Both the position numbers and the translations under genes were made by a program. Positions 9,742-18,611 of a stretch of DNA of 64,000 nucleotides are shown in pieces. Source of the DNA: DASVTU01 sp036387415 (GTDB lineage: Bacteria > Acidobacteriota > Blastocatellia > Pyrinomonadales > Pyrinomonadaceae); assembly GCA_036387415.1 (NCBI GenBank), contig DASVTU010000019.1:372001-436000 (forward strand). The letters run 5' to 3'. The notes under the pieces were generated by a model, which had not been told where the DNA came from, made no database searches, and saw nothing but the letters and a program-made list of their open reading frames with translations. The number at the start of each line of letters is the position of its first letter. Positions within the stretch are counted from its first letter, which is position 1.

Positions 9742-10224
9742 TCAAACGAGCATGAGTTCCATAAAGAGCGCACCCTCGACCGGATTGACGCGATAAGGTG
9801 CGACAGGACGAAAGCCTAGTGAGACGTACAACGCGATAGCCTGTTTCATCGTAGGAAGCGTGTCGAGTCGCATCCGCTCGTATCCGATGCCGCGCGCTTC
9901 TTCAATCAACGTTTCGGCCAGCCTGCGCCCAAGCCCGCGCCCCTGAAACGCCTCGCGCACGTACAGACGTTTCATCTCACAGACGCCTTCTGCAAACTCA
10001 TGCAAAGCCACACAACCCGCCAACTCTCCGTCAATCGATGCCACCAACAGACGCCCGTGCGGTGGCGCATAATCGCCCGGTAATCCCGCCAACTCGTTCT
10101 CGAAATTTTGAAAGCAAAGGTCCAGACCCGTAGACGCGGCGTATTCGAGAAAGAGTTTTCGCACCTGCGCGAGTTGTTCCGGCATCTCGACCTGTACGAG
10201 TTTTTCCTTTAACTCCGCCGCCAT
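9742..10224 (-). CDS. GNAT family N-acyltransferase
   Basis: A 160-residue GNAT enzyme. Motif A with the acyl-CoA pyrophosphate loop is clear: VREAFQGRGLGRRLAETLI (about 103-121), preceded by a CEMKRLY strand and followed by ERMRLDTL and ALYVSLGFRPV. GNAT proteins move an acyl group from CoA to an amine. It sits just downstream of an M20 hydrolase and an OSBS/NSAR-type enzyme on the same strand. That trio is known for D-amino acid N-succinylation, racemisation and desuccinylation, which makes an amino acid N-succinyltransferase role plausible but unproven. GAGAGG lies eight bases before the ATG. Confidence 0.75.
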   Translation of the reverse strand: MAAELKEKLVQVEMPEQLAQVRKLFLEYAASTGLDLCFQNFENELAGLPGDYAPPHGRLLVASIDGELAGCVALHEFAEGVCEMKRLYVREAFQGRGLGRRLAETLIEEARGIGYERMRLDTLPTMKQAIALYVSLGFRPVAPYRVNPVEGALFMELMLV

Positions 10225-10330
10225 GACACATGCCTCTCAATCTTCAAGAGTTTGCTCAGCGACCAACTTCAACAACTACCTCCAACAACAAGTCCTGACG
10301 GCTAATTTCAAACGTGAATCACCATTCCTC

Positions 10331-11509
10331 TCACAGAGAAGTGATTAGACCAGCGAGCAACGCGCCACGCAGAGCGATGTCGGCGGCGATGATGTGCTCA
10401 TGTTCGGCGTGTGCGCCGTCGCCTTCGACGCCGAGGCCGTCGAGCACCGCCGCGCAATTGGCCGCCGCAAAGTTGCCGTCTGACGCGCCGCCGACGCTCG
10501 CTTCTCCGAGTTCAAAATCGAGTAGAGCCGCGATGCGCCGCGCATGCTCGTAGAGACGCACGACCGCCTCCGTCCTCTCCATCGGTGGGCGATTGATGCC
10601 TCCCTCTATCTCCAACTGCACGCGCGCATCGAAGGGTTGCAGCCCGTGCATCGCTTCCTCAAGACGCTTCGCTTCCACCGCCGTGCTGAAACGCACGTCA
10701 ATCTCTGCACGCGCTTCGGCAGCGACGACATTCGAGCGCGTGCCGCCGCAGACGACACCGACGTTCAACGTTGTTCCTTGCGCCGCGTCGTTCAGCGCAT
10801 CAAGCCGCGCGATTTGTCGTGCGATTTCCAGAATCGCGCTCGCGCCCTTTTCGGGGTCAAGCCCTGCGTGCGCGGCGCGACCTCGCGCGACGAGTGCGTA
10901 CATACCTGTGCCTTTGCGCGCGGTCTTAACGCGTCGTCCGGGCGCGGGCGGTTCGAGCACCAGTACCGCATCGGCGCGACGCGATTCATCTTCCACCAAC
11001 TCACGCCCACCGTGCGCGCTCCCCGTCTCTTCGTCGCACGTCAGCAGCAACACGACAGGATGCGTGGGCGCAAGCGAAAGCTCCGCACACGCCCGCAAGG
11101 CTTCGAGCGCGAGCACGCAGTTCGCCTTCATATCGAAAATCCCCGGCGCATAAATGCGTCCGGCCTCTTCGCGCCACGGGCGTTCGCGCAACGTGCCGCG
11201 CGGATGGACGGTATCCGTATGACCGAGAAGCAGCGTCGTGCGCTCGCCCTGCGCGGCGCGACCGAAAGCGTGGACGCGAAGATGCTCGCCATAATTCCCT
11301 CGCGCCGGAAGACGTTCGACCGACGCCGCGACGCCACTCTCATCGACCGCCTTTAACAACAACTCGACGACGGCGCGGCTTCCCTTCACATCGCCCGAGG
11401 GAGACTCTTCTTCCGCCAACGCACGCATCAATGAACGTATTTCGCCCTGGCGCTTCTCCATGTACTCGCGCAGCGAATTTGCCAACGCCGCGTTGATTTC
11501 CTTAGACAT
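10331..11509 (-). CDS. M20 family metallopeptidase / N-acyl-amino acid hydrolase
   Basis: A 392-residue zinc-dependent amidohydrolase of the M20 (carboxypeptidase G2/ArgE/DapE-like) family. The motif LLLGHTDTVHPRGT holds the first His and the catalytic Asp, YAPGIFDMKANC the bridging Asp, LLTCDEETGSAHGG the general-base Glu pair, and LVLEPPAP and GGASDGNFAA the remaining ligands. These enzymes release the amino acid from N-acyl or peptide substrates. With the OSBS/NSAR-like gene and GNAT gene around it, a desuccinylase or deacylase of N-acyl-L-amino acids is the most economical hypothesis. No signal peptide is seen, so it acts in the cytoplasm. Confidence 0.82.
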   Translation of the reverse strand: MSKEINAALANSLREYMEKRQGEIRSLMRALAEEESPSGDVKGSRAVVELLLKAVDESGVAASVERLPARGNYGEHLRVHAFGRAAQGERTTLLLGHTDTVHPRGTLRERPWREEAGRIYAPGIFDMKANCVLALEALRACAELSLAPTHPVVLLLTCDEETGSAHGGRELVEDESRRADAVLVLEPPAPGRRVKTARKGTGMYALVARGRAAHAGLDPEKGASAILEIARQIARLDALNDAAQGTTLNVGVVCGGTRSNVVAAEARAEIDVRFSTAVEAKRLEEAMHGLQPFDARVQLEIEGGINRPPMERTEAVVRLYEHARRIAALLDFELGEASVGGASDGNFAAANCAAVLDGLGVEGDGAHAEHEHIIAADIALRGALLAGLITSL

Positions 11510-11527
11510 GCTTTGATTTTCTCAAGG

Positions 11528-11652
11528 GACGAAGGACGATAGACCATCGACCATAAAAGCTCTGATATTTTCTGTCATCAGTTGACGCTGAAAGCTTCGC
11601 GTCTTTTATCGTCGCTGCATGTTTCACCGTCGATGGTCTATCGTCCGTCGTC
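11528..11652. repeat. Heptad inverted repeat A (word family GACCATA/GACGATA)
   Basis: The arms 11528-11551 and 11629-11652 are complementary at 23 of 24 bases, and inside them ATAAAAG pairs with CTTTTAT. The left arm reads as consecutive heptamers (GGACGAA, GGACGAT, AGACCAT, CGACCAT). The right arm ends at the stop codon of the OSBS/NSAR-like gene. It lies between that gene and the M20 gene, both on the minus strand. Confidence 0.8.
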
Positions 11653-12764
11653 TATTCCAAAAAGCTCTCTCGCCTCACGGTCAACGCGTCGATGCGCGAT
11701 TGCTTTATTTCAAAACCGATGCCGTGCGCGTCGGGCGCGAGGATGGTGCCGCGCGGCGTGATGGTCACTGGCGGCTCAATGATGTCCTCCTCCCAGTAAC
11801 GCGCGCTGGCGGAAACGTCGCCGGGCAGTGTGAAGCCTTCGAGCGTCGCCATCGCGATGTTGTGTGCGCGACCGATGCCGGATTCGAGCATGCCGCCGCA
11901 CCAGACGGGGACGTTGTTTTCGCGGCACACGCGTTCGACGCGTTGCGCTTCGCTGTGACCGCCGACACGACCGAGTTTGATGTTGACGATGCGACACGCA
12001 CCCAACTCAATCGCCTTGCGCGCATCCTCGCTCGAACGCACGGATTCGTCGAGGCAGACGGGCGTTTTAATCTGTTGCTGCAGACGCGCGTGGTCGCTCA
12101 TGTCGTCGAAGGCGAGCGGTTGTTCAATCATCATCAGGTTGTAACTGTCCAAACGCTGAAAGAGCGGCGCATCGGCGAGCGTGTATGCGGAATTGGCATC
12201 GACCATCAACTGAATGTCGGGGAAACGCTTGCGCAGTTGTTCCACAATGCGCGCGTCCCATCCGGGCTTGATTTTGATTTTGATGCGCTGGTATCCGTCT
12301 GCGAGTTCGCGTTCGATTTTTTCAAAGAGCGCCTCCGGCGTCTCCTGTATGCCGATGGAGACGCCGCACGGAATTTCCGTCCGACGCCCGCCGAGATGCT
12401 TCCAGAGCGGAAGACCGAGACGCCGCGATTCCAAATCCCAACAGGCCGTCTCAATCGCCGCCTTCGCCATCCGGTTGCCGCGCACGCGTTTCATCAAATC
12501 GAAAACTTGTGCCGCGCCATCAACCTTTTGTCCAATCACCATCGGCGCAAGAAAACTTTGCACCACGACCCATGCGCTCTCAATCCATTCCTCGCTATAA
12601 AAAGGCCCCTCGCCAGCGGTGCATTCGCCCCAACCCGTTGCGCCCTCTTCGTCCGCCACGCGTACAAGCAGGATGCGACGTTCGGTAGTTCGTCCAAAAC
12701 TCGTTTCAAAAACATGGATGAGACGCAAACGAATCTCGCGCATCTCGATGGATGTGATTTTCAC
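11652..12764 (-). CDS. o-Succinylbenzoate synthase / N-succinylamino acid racemase (enolase superfamily)
   Basis: A 370-residue enolase-superfamily enzyme of the MLE subgroup. The KxK catalytic pair is in IKIKIKPGW, the metal ligands are D in MVDANSAYT, E in MMIEQPL and D in CLDESV, and the opposing Lys is in VNIKLGRVGG. Proteins of this type make o-succinylbenzoate for menaquinone (MenC) or racemise N-succinyl amino acids; sequence alone does not separate these, and many do both. No other men gene is in the window, while a GNAT and an M20 hydrolase adjoin it, which favours racemase use or dual function. The start is GTG. The stop codon abuts inverted repeat A. Confidence 0.8.
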   Translation of the reverse strand: MKITSIEMREIRLRLIHVFETSFGRTTERRILLVRVADEEGATGWGECTAGEGPFYSEEWIESAWVVVQSFLAPMVIGQKVDGAAQVFDLMKRVRGNRMAKAAIETACWDLESRRLGLPLWKHLGGRRTEIPCGVSIGIQETPEALFEKIERELADGYQRIKIKIKPGWDARIVEQLRKRFPDIQLMVDANSAYTLADAPLFQRLDSYNLMMIEQPLAFDDMSDHARLQQQIKTPVCLDESVRSSEDARKAIELGACRIVNIKLGRVGGHSEAQRVERVCRENNVPVWCGGMLESGIGRAHNIAMATLEGFTLPGDVSASARYWEEDIIEPPVTITPRGTILAPDAHGIGFEIKQSRIDALTVRRESFLE

Positions 12765-12998
12765 AACGACGGCTCCAAGATGATAATGATTATGACTTCA
12801 TCGAACGGCGTTTGTCATCTCGCGCACAACCAACGACGGCGACCCGCCACATTGTCGCAGCGAGATGCAAATACAAACGGCGCGAAAGACTCTTATCTTG
12901 AATCGTCCGCGCCCGTCGGTCTGTTTCTTGGTCGGTAACAAATGGTTGTTGATGGCGATGTGGGAAGCGCCGTTTTCAGTTTTTTGAATGCACTGCTT

Positions 12999-13451
12999 TC
13001 AGCTTTCGGTAGTGACCCTCTCCTGCCCTTCGAGCGCGGCGCGCATCGTGTGCCAGGAGAGGCTCGCGCATTTGACGCGCGCCGGATAGTCGCGCACGCC
13101 CGCAAAAATCTTCAAGTTTCCCAGACTATTCGGCGTCGTCTCCACGTCAAACTCGCCCGTCACCATTTGATGAAACTGCTGAAAGAGCGTCTCGGCGTCG
13201 TCGCGCGTTTTGCCCTTGAGGCTCTGCGTCATCATGCTGGCCGCCGCCTTTGAAATCGCGCAACCCGAACCCTCGAACGTAATCTCCTTGACGACGCCTC
13301 CATCCATTTCGAGATAGACGGTCAACTGGTCGCCACAGAGCGGATTGAATCCCTCGGCGGTGCGGTTGGCGTTTTCGAGTTTACGAAAATTGCGCGGCTT
13401 CTTGTTGTGGTCAAGAATAACCTGTTGGTAGAGTTCGCTCAGTTCAGACAT
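12999..13451 (-). CDS. sufU: SufU Fe-S assembly scaffold / sulfur acceptor
   Basis: A 150-residue SufU-type NifU/IscU homologue. The three zinc/sulfur Cys residues are C39 (NPLCGD, with D41), C64 (SGCAIS) and C128 (RVKCASL). The extra segment between the second and third Cys that separates SufU from IscU is present (about 80-120). SufU takes persulfide sulfur from SufS and passes it to SufBCD. It is the last gene of the suf operon, after sufS, with repeat B between them. Its C-terminal codons run into a T/C-rich stretch without further repeat structure. Confidence 0.93.
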   Translation of the reverse strand: MSELSELYQQVILDHNKKPRNFRKLENANRTAEGFNPLCGDQLTVYLEMDGGVVKEITFEGSGCAISKAAASMMTQSLKGKTRDDAETLFQQFHQMVTGEFDVETTPNSLGNLKIFAGVRDYPARVKCASLSWHTMRAALEGQERVTTES

Positions 13452-13453
13452 AT

Positions 13454-13566
13454 TCGTGAATCGTTAATGGTAAATCGTAAATCGTTAAGTTAAAAACCGT
13501 GTGCACATAAACTAGTTTTCTGCGAAGCGCGCCTTCTATTCACGATTTGCTATGGACGATCTACGA
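13454..13566. repeat. Heptad inverted repeat B (word family CGTAAAT/CGTGAAT)
   Basis: The left arm 13454-13479 and right arm 13541-13566 pair at 19 of 26 positions, most mismatches being transitions. The left side is a clean run of heptamers (CGTGAAT, CGTTAAT, GGTAAAT, CGTAAAT, CGTTAAG). It separates sufU from sufS, and the sufS stop codon falls inside the right arm. Confidence 0.7.
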
Positions 13567-14853
13567 GAAGATTTCGATGACTTTTTCCACTGCGCCCGCC
13601 AACTTATCAACCTCGTCCTTCGTGTTATAGAAAGCGAACGACGCGCGTGCAGTCGCCGGAACGTTGAAATGTTTCATGACGGGTTGCGCGCAATGATGTC
13701 CGGCGCGAATGGCGATGCCTTCCTGGTCGAGAATCGTGCCGACATCATGCGGATGGACGCCTTCGATGACAAACGCCAACACGCTCGCCTTTTCGCGCGC
13801 CGTGCCGACGAGCCGGACGCCTTCAATCGCGGAAAGCTTCTCTGTCGCATAGCGCAGAAGTTCTTGCTCATGTCGATGCGCGGCTTCGCGGTCGAGGCTG
13901 TTGAGATAATCAATCGCTGCGCCGAGTCCGATTTGCGAAGCGATGGCAGGAGTTCCGGCTTCAAACTTCTCCGGCAAACCCGCGTAGGTCGTCTTCTCAA
14001 ACGTCACGGAACGAATCATCGAACCGCCGCCGATGAAAGGATTCATCTTCTCAAGCCATTCGCGTTTGCCGTAGACGACGCCACTCCCGGTCGGCGCAAA
14101 CATCTTATGGCCTGACAGGATATAAAAGTCGCAATCCAAATCCTGCACGTCAACCTGCAAGTGCGGTGCGCCCTGTGCGCCATCGACGAGGACGGGCACG
14201 CCCTGCTTGTGTGCACGCGCGACTATCTCTTTGATGGGGTTGATGGTGCCGAGCGCGTTAGAGACATGGACGACGCCGACAAGTTTCGTGCGTTCGTTCA
14301 GCAACGCTTCATACTCGTCCAACAAGAGTTCGCCCGCGTCGTTCATCGGAATCACTCTGAGACGCGCGCCCTTCTCCTCGCAAAGCATCTGCCACGGCAC
14401 GATGTTCGAGTGATGCTCCATCTCGGAGATGATAATCTCGTCGCCCTCGCCGACGAATTTTCGTCCCATCCCATGCATGACGAGATTGATGCCTTCCGTG
14501 CAGCCACGCACGAAGATGCATTCTTTGGCTTCACGCGCATTGATGAAGCGTCGCACCTTTTCGCGTGCGCCCTCGTAAGCAGAGGTCGCGCTCTGGCTCA
14601 GATAGTGGACGCCGCGATGGACGTTTGAATGCTCTTCGCCGAGATACTTCGAGCCGCGTTCGATAACCATCTGCGGCACTTGCGCCGAAGCGGCATTGTC
14701 GAGATAGACGAGCGGCTTGCCGTTGACGCTCTGCCGAAGCACGGGAAAATCCTCCCGGATGCGTTCGACATCGAAGCCGTCGGCGGTCGCCTGCTCGTCC
14801 GTAGGAATAGTTGTTTCGGTTGCAATCATCGCTTTCATTTCTGCTTCAATCAA
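13561..14853 (-). CDS. sufS: Cysteine desulfurase SufS
   Basis: A 430-residue PLP-dependent group II cysteine desulfurase that takes sulfur from L-cysteine for Fe-S clusters. The N-terminal part has DFPVLRQSVNGKPLVYLDNAA. The PLP Lys is in ILSGHKMFAPTG (about 246) and the persulfide-forming Cys is in RAGHHCAQP (about 385), the RxGHHC form of SufS. ELEHHSN appears as EMEHHSN. It follows sufD by 3 bases and precedes sufU, its usual partner. A Thr/Glu-rich leader of about 25 residues precedes the conserved start, so a shorter start is possible. Confidence 0.95.
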   Translation of the reverse strand: MIEAEMKAMIATETTIPTDEQATADGFDVERIREDFPVLRQSVNGKPLVYLDNAASAQVPQMVIERGSKYLGEEHSNVHRGVHYLSQSATSAYEGAREKVRRFINAREAKECIFVRGCTEGINLVMHGMGRKFVGEGDEIIISEMEHHSNIVPWQMLCEEKGARLRVIPMNDAGELLLDEYEALLNERTKLVGVVHVSNALGTINPIKEIVARAHKQGVPVLVDGAQGAPHLQVDVQDLDCDFYILSGHKMFAPTGSGVVYGKREWLEKMNPFIGGGSMIRSVTFEKTTYAGLPEKFEAGTPAIASQIGLGAAIDYLNSLDREAAHRHEQELLRYATEKLSAIEGVRLVGTAREKASVLAFVIEGVHPHDVGTILDQEGIAIRAGHHCAQPVMKHFNVPATARASFAFYNTKDEVDKLAGAVEKVIEIFS

Positions 14854-14856
14854 CTC

Positions 14857-16197
14857 TTACGCTTCGAGCCGCGCATGAAGTGTATGCAAAATGGCTTCGT
14901 CCAATTGCGTTTTAATCGAGCCGATTCCGATGTTTTCCACGATTTCCTCAGCAAAACCGTAGGTTAAGAGGTTGCGCGCGAGTTCCGTGTGCAGCCCGCG
15001 ACTCGCGAGATAAAACAGTTCTTCTTCCTCAAGCTGCCCGACAGTCGCGCCGTGCGCGCACTTCACATCGTCCGCAAAAATTTCCAACTGCGGTTTAGTA
15101 TCCACGCGCGCCTCGTTCGACAGCAGCAGATTCTTGTTGCTCTGCTGCGCGTCGGTCTGCTGCGCGTCGCGTCGGACGAAGACGCGCCCGTTGAAGACGG
15201 CGCGCGATTTACCGTCCAAAATTCCTTTGTAATTCTGACGGCTCACGCAATGAGGTTTGCGGTGGTCAATCAACGAATGCGTATCGGCGTGCTGCCCCGT
15301 ATTGACGATGTACAGACCATCGACGCGACACTCCGCGCCTTCGTGGTCGAGATTGACAACGATGCCATGACGCGAGAGTTGTGCGCCGAGAGTGATGGTC
15401 GTCAAATCATAACTGCTGTGGCGCATGAGGTCGGCGTGAGTCGCCGCGACGTGAAAGGCACGCGTGCTTTCGCGCTGCACTTTGTAGTGATGAACCTGCG
15501 CGCCTTCTCCGACCGAAACTTCGACCAACGCATTCGTCAAGTAGACCGCATCGTCGGTAGCCGCATAGTTTTCGATGACGGTCACAGAGCTTCCCGTTTC
15601 TGCTACGACAAGTACACGCGGAAACGAAGCGGTTTCGTGCTCCGTTTGTGTCGAAAGGAAAAGCAAGTGGATGGGCGTCTCGACATGCACGTTCTTGGGC
15701 ACGTAGAGAAAGACGCCGCTGCCGATGAACGCTGTGTTGAGCGACGCGAAGGCATCCGTTAGGTCGTCAGCGTGACGAGCCAGATGTTCGTGCAAAATCT
15801 CCGCATGTTCGCCCGCGAGAGCCGTGCCGAGTTCGCTTGCCACGACGCCCGCAGGAAGCGCCTTGAGCGACGAGAGATTTTCGTGGAAGACGCCGTTGAC
15901 GAAAACCAGACGGCTCTCGCGCGACTCTTCATAGATGAAAGGCTCAATGGCTCGCACGTCCCACGCATCCGCATCGCCTGATGAAGCGAGCGCAAATTCC
16001 TGTTTCGCAAGTGGCGCGACGTTGGTGTATTTCCAGTCTTCGTTGTCGGTCGTCGGAAAGCCTAACTCGTCGAAACGGTCAATGGCTCTTTCGCGCAGGC
16101 GTTCCACCCATGATGGAAACGTGCGCGCCTCTTCTTCTCGCTGTGCTTCAAACAGATCACGGTACAAACTTTTTTCTTTAATCGCCTGCGGCATCAT
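14857..16197 (-). CDS. sufD: Fe-S cluster assembly protein SufD
   Basis: A 446-residue SufD-family protein (FeS assembly protein SufBD core beta-helix). Family features include the early DNEDWKYTNVAPLAKQEF segment and the later HADTHSLIDHRKPHCVSRQ and KCAHGATVGQLEEEELFYLASRG motifs; the last holds the His used at the SufB-SufD interface. It works with SufB and SufC as the scaffold on which clusters form. It lies between sufC (14-base gap) and sufS (3-base gap). Confidence 0.93.
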   Translation of the reverse strand: MMPQAIKEKSLYRDLFEAQREEEARTFPSWVERLRERAIDRFDELGFPTTDNEDWKYTNVAPLAKQEFALASSGDADAWDVRAIEPFIYEESRESRLVFVNGVFHENLSSLKALPAGVVASELGTALAGEHAEILHEHLARHADDLTDAFASLNTAFIGSGVFLYVPKNVHVETPIHLLFLSTQTEHETASFPRVLVVAETGSSVTVIENYAATDDAVYLTNALVEVSVGEGAQVHHYKVQRESTRAFHVAATHADLMRHSSYDLTTITLGAQLSRHGIVVNLDHEGAECRVDGLYIVNTGQHADTHSLIDHRKPHCVSRQNYKGILDGKSRAVFNGRVFVRRDAQQTDAQQSNKNLLLSNEARVDTKPQLEIFADDVKCAHGATVGQLEEEELFYLASRGLHTELARNLLTYGFAEEIVENIGIGSIKTQLDEAILHTLHARLEA

Positions 16198-16211
16198 CTT
16201 CTCTTAAACTC

Positions 16212-16988
16212 TCATGCGCTCGCGCCGACCACGGGCGCGCCTTCAATCTCATCTTTAATCCAGTCGTAGCCCTTCTCTTCCAGAGCGAGCGCCAACTCTT
16301 TGCCGCCCGAACGCACGATGCGCCCCTTGTAGAGCACGTGGACGTAATCGGGCACAATGTAATTCAACAGCCGTTGATAGTGCGTCACCAGCACAATCGC
16401 ATTCTCCGCGTGGCGCAGAGTGTTGACGCCTCCGGCGACGATTCGGAGCGCGTCGATGTCGAGTCCCGAATCCGTTTCGTCGAGCACGGCGAGTTTCGGT
16501 TCAAGCACGGCCATCTGCAAAATCTCGTTGCGCTTTTTCTCGCCTCCTGAAAATCCTTCGTTCACCGAACGCGACATAAAACTCGCATCCATCTCGACAA
16601 TCTTCGCGCGCTCCGAGAGTAAATCCTTGAACTCAAGCGGGTCGAGTTCCTCTTCGTTGTGATGCTTGCGTTTCTCGTTGTAGGCGAGACGCAGGAATTG
16701 CGCGTTCGATACGCCCGGCACTTCGACCGGATACTGAAACGCGAGAAAGACGCCTTCGCGCGCACGCTCATCCGGCGCGAGTTCGAGCAGATTCTTGCCT
16801 TCAAAAAGCACTTCGCCTGCTGTCACCGCGTAGGCCGGGTGCCCCGCGAGAATTTTAGCAAGCGTCGATTTGCCCGACCCGTTTGGCCCCATAATGGCGT
16901 GAATTTCGCCTTTTTTCACCGTCAAAGTGATGCCACGCAAAATCTCGTTGCCATCGACGGTGGCATGTAAATCTCGAATCTCTAACAC
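16212..16988 (-). CDS. sufC: SufC ATPase of the Fe-S assembly complex
   Basis: A 258-residue ABC-type ATPase. Walker A GPNGSGKST (about 35-43), the Q-loop in FLAFQYPVEVPG, the signature FSGGEKKRNEI and Walker B LAVLDETDSGLD are all present, with the D-loop and H-switch (LVTHYQRLL) after them. SufC is soluble and has no membrane partner; it drives rearrangement of SufB-SufD. The start is GTG behind GGAGAG. Repeat C lies in the 104-base gap from sufB, the largest gap inside the operon. Confidence 0.95.
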   Translation of the reverse strand: MLEIRDLHATVDGNEILRGITLTVKKGEIHAIMGPNGSGKSTLAKILAGHPAYAVTAGEVLFEGKNLLELAPDERAREGVFLAFQYPVEVPGVSNAQFLRLAYNEKRKHHNEEELDPLEFKDLLSERAKIVEMDASFMSRSVNEGFSGGEKKRNEILQMAVLEPKLAVLDETDSGLDIDALRIVAGGVNTLRHAENAIVLVTHYQRLLNYIVPDYVHVLYKGRIVRSGGKELALALEEKGYDWIKDEIEGAPVVGASA

Positions 16989-17007
16989 TGTACTCTCCTT
17001 CGGAGAG

Positions 17008-17085
17008 CCGTAAATCGCTAATCGTAAATCGTGAATAGATAAAACTGCTCTGTTCCATTCACGATTTACGATTCACGATTTACGG
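17008..17085. repeat. Heptad inverted repeat C (word family CGTAAAT/CGTGAAT)
   Basis: The arms 17008-17036 and 17057-17085 pair at 27 of 29 positions across a 20-base loop. The left arm is four heptamers (CGTAAAT, CGCTAAT, CGTAAAT, CGTGAAT) and leads into an A-rich heptamer at the loop. It lies between sufB and sufC and has no U-tract of a normal terminator. Confidence 0.85.
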
Positions 17086-17092
17086 CCTTAAA

Positions 17093-18529
17093 TTACCCGA
17101 CGCTGTTCTCAAGTTTCATACCGAGCAAGCGTTGCGCTTCGACGGCGAACTCCATCGGCAACTCGCGAAAAACCTCTTTGCAAAAGCCGTTGATAATCAA
17201 CGACACCGCATCCTCCTGCGAGATGCCGCGCTGCTGCAAGTAGAACAACTGGTCTTCACTGATGCGCGAAGTGGTCGCTTCGTGTTCGACGCGCGCCGTG
17301 TTGTTCATCACCTCGATATAGGGAAACGTATTCGCGCCGCATTTCGAGCCGATGAGCATCGAATCGCATTGCGTGTAATTTCGCGCACCTTCCGCCTTCG
17401 GCATAACTTTGACGAGGCCGCGATAACTGTTGTTCGACTTGCCCGCCGAGATGCCCTTCGAGACGATGGTCGAACGCGTGTTCTTGCCAATGTGAATCAT
17501 CTTCGTGCCGGTGTCGGCCTGCTGCGCGTGGTTGGTGAGAGCGACGGAATAGAACTCGCCGATGGAGTTGTCGCCGAGCAGGATGCACGAAGGATACTTC
17601 CACGTTATCGCCGAACCCGTCTCGACCTGCGTCCACGAAATCTTCGAGTTGCGACCCGCACACTTGCCGCGCTTGGTCACGAAGTTGTAGATACCGCCGA
17701 CGCCTTCTTCGTCGCCCGCGTACCAGTTCTGCACGGTCGAATATTTAATCTCGGCGTCGTCCAGAGCGATGAGTTCCACTACCGCCGCGTGCAACTGGTT
17801 CTTGTCGAACTTCGGTGCAGTGCAGCCTTCGAGATAAGAGACGTGCGAACCTTCTTCGGCGACAATCAGCGTCCGCTCAAACTGTCCTGACTCCGAATTG
17901 TTAATGCGAAAGTAGGTCGAGAGTTCCATCGGACAGCGCACGCCCTTCGGGATAAAGACGAAAGAACCATCGGTGAAGACGGCGCTATTCAAGGCCGCGA
18001 AGTAGTTATCGTTGGTCGGCACGACCGAGCCGAGATACTTCCTGACGTGTTCGGGATACTCCAACACTGCTTCCGAAAACGAACAGAAGATAACGCCGTG
18101 CTTCTTCAGTTTCTCTTTGTAGGTCGTGGCGACCGAGACCGAATCGAAGACCGCATCGACGGCGACGCCCGCCAGTTGCTTCTGCTCCGAAAGCGGAATG
18201 CCGAGTTTCTCGAATGTCTTGAGGAGTTCGGGGTCAACCTCGTCGAGACTCGCTTTCGTCGCCTTCTGCTTGGGCGCGCTGTAGTAGATGATGTTCTGAT
18301 AATCGACTTCCGGGTAAGTGACGTTCGGCCAATGCTTTGGCTCCGTCATCGTCAACCAGTGACGATACGCCTTGAGACGAAACTCAAGCATCCATTCCGG
18401 CTCATTCTTTTTGCCGGAAATCAGACGAATCGTGTCCTCCGTCAATCCTCTGGGGATTACGTCGGATTCGATGTCGGTCACGAAACCGTATTTGTATTCT
18501 TTGTTGGCAAGTACCTCAATGGTGCTCAT
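17093..18529 (-). CDS. sufB: Fe-S cluster assembly protein SufB
   Basis: A 478-residue SufB, the scaffold subunit that takes sulfur and binds the nascent cluster. Conserved stretches seen include KYGFVTDIESDVIPRGL, the YSAPKQK region, VPTNDNYFAALNSAVF, FIPKGVRCPMELSTYFRIN and, near the end, ARVEHEATTSRISEDQLFYL with the conserved Glu and His. GRNSKISWTQVETGSAITWKYPS is also typical. It is the first suf structural gene, about 80 bases after the Rrf2 regulator. Confidence 0.95.
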   Translation of the reverse strand: MSTIEVLANKEYKYGFVTDIESDVIPRGLTEDTIRLISGKKNEPEWMLEFRLKAYRHWLTMTEPKHWPNVTYPEVDYQNIIYYSAPKQKATKASLDEVDPELLKTFEKLGIPLSEQKQLAGVAVDAVFDSVSVATTYKEKLKKHGVIFCSFSEAVLEYPEHVRKYLGSVVPTNDNYFAALNSAVFTDGSFVFIPKGVRCPMELSTYFRINNSESGQFERTLIVAEEGSHVSYLEGCTAPKFDKNQLHAAVVELIALDDAEIKYSTVQNWYAGDEEGVGGIYNFVTKRGKCAGRNSKISWTQVETGSAITWKYPSCILLGDNSIGEFYSVALTNHAQQADTGTKMIHIGKNTRSTIVSKGISAGKSNNSYRGLVKVMPKAEGARNYTQCDSMLIGSKCGANTFPYIEVMNNTARVEHEATTSRISEDQLFYLQQRGISQEDAVSLIINGFCKEVFRELPMEFAVEAQRLLGMKLENSVG

Positions 18530-18611
18530 CTTGTTCTTCCCGCTTCACTTACGGAAGCTCTCCACCCAATTCCTATTTCCGATTTTGCAATCCGCGCGCT
18601 CAAACCTGCTC

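Noticed and set aside
13561..14853. NifS/IscS instead of SufS
   Set aside because: The RAGHHC active-site form and neighbouring sufBCD and sufU point to a group II SufS.
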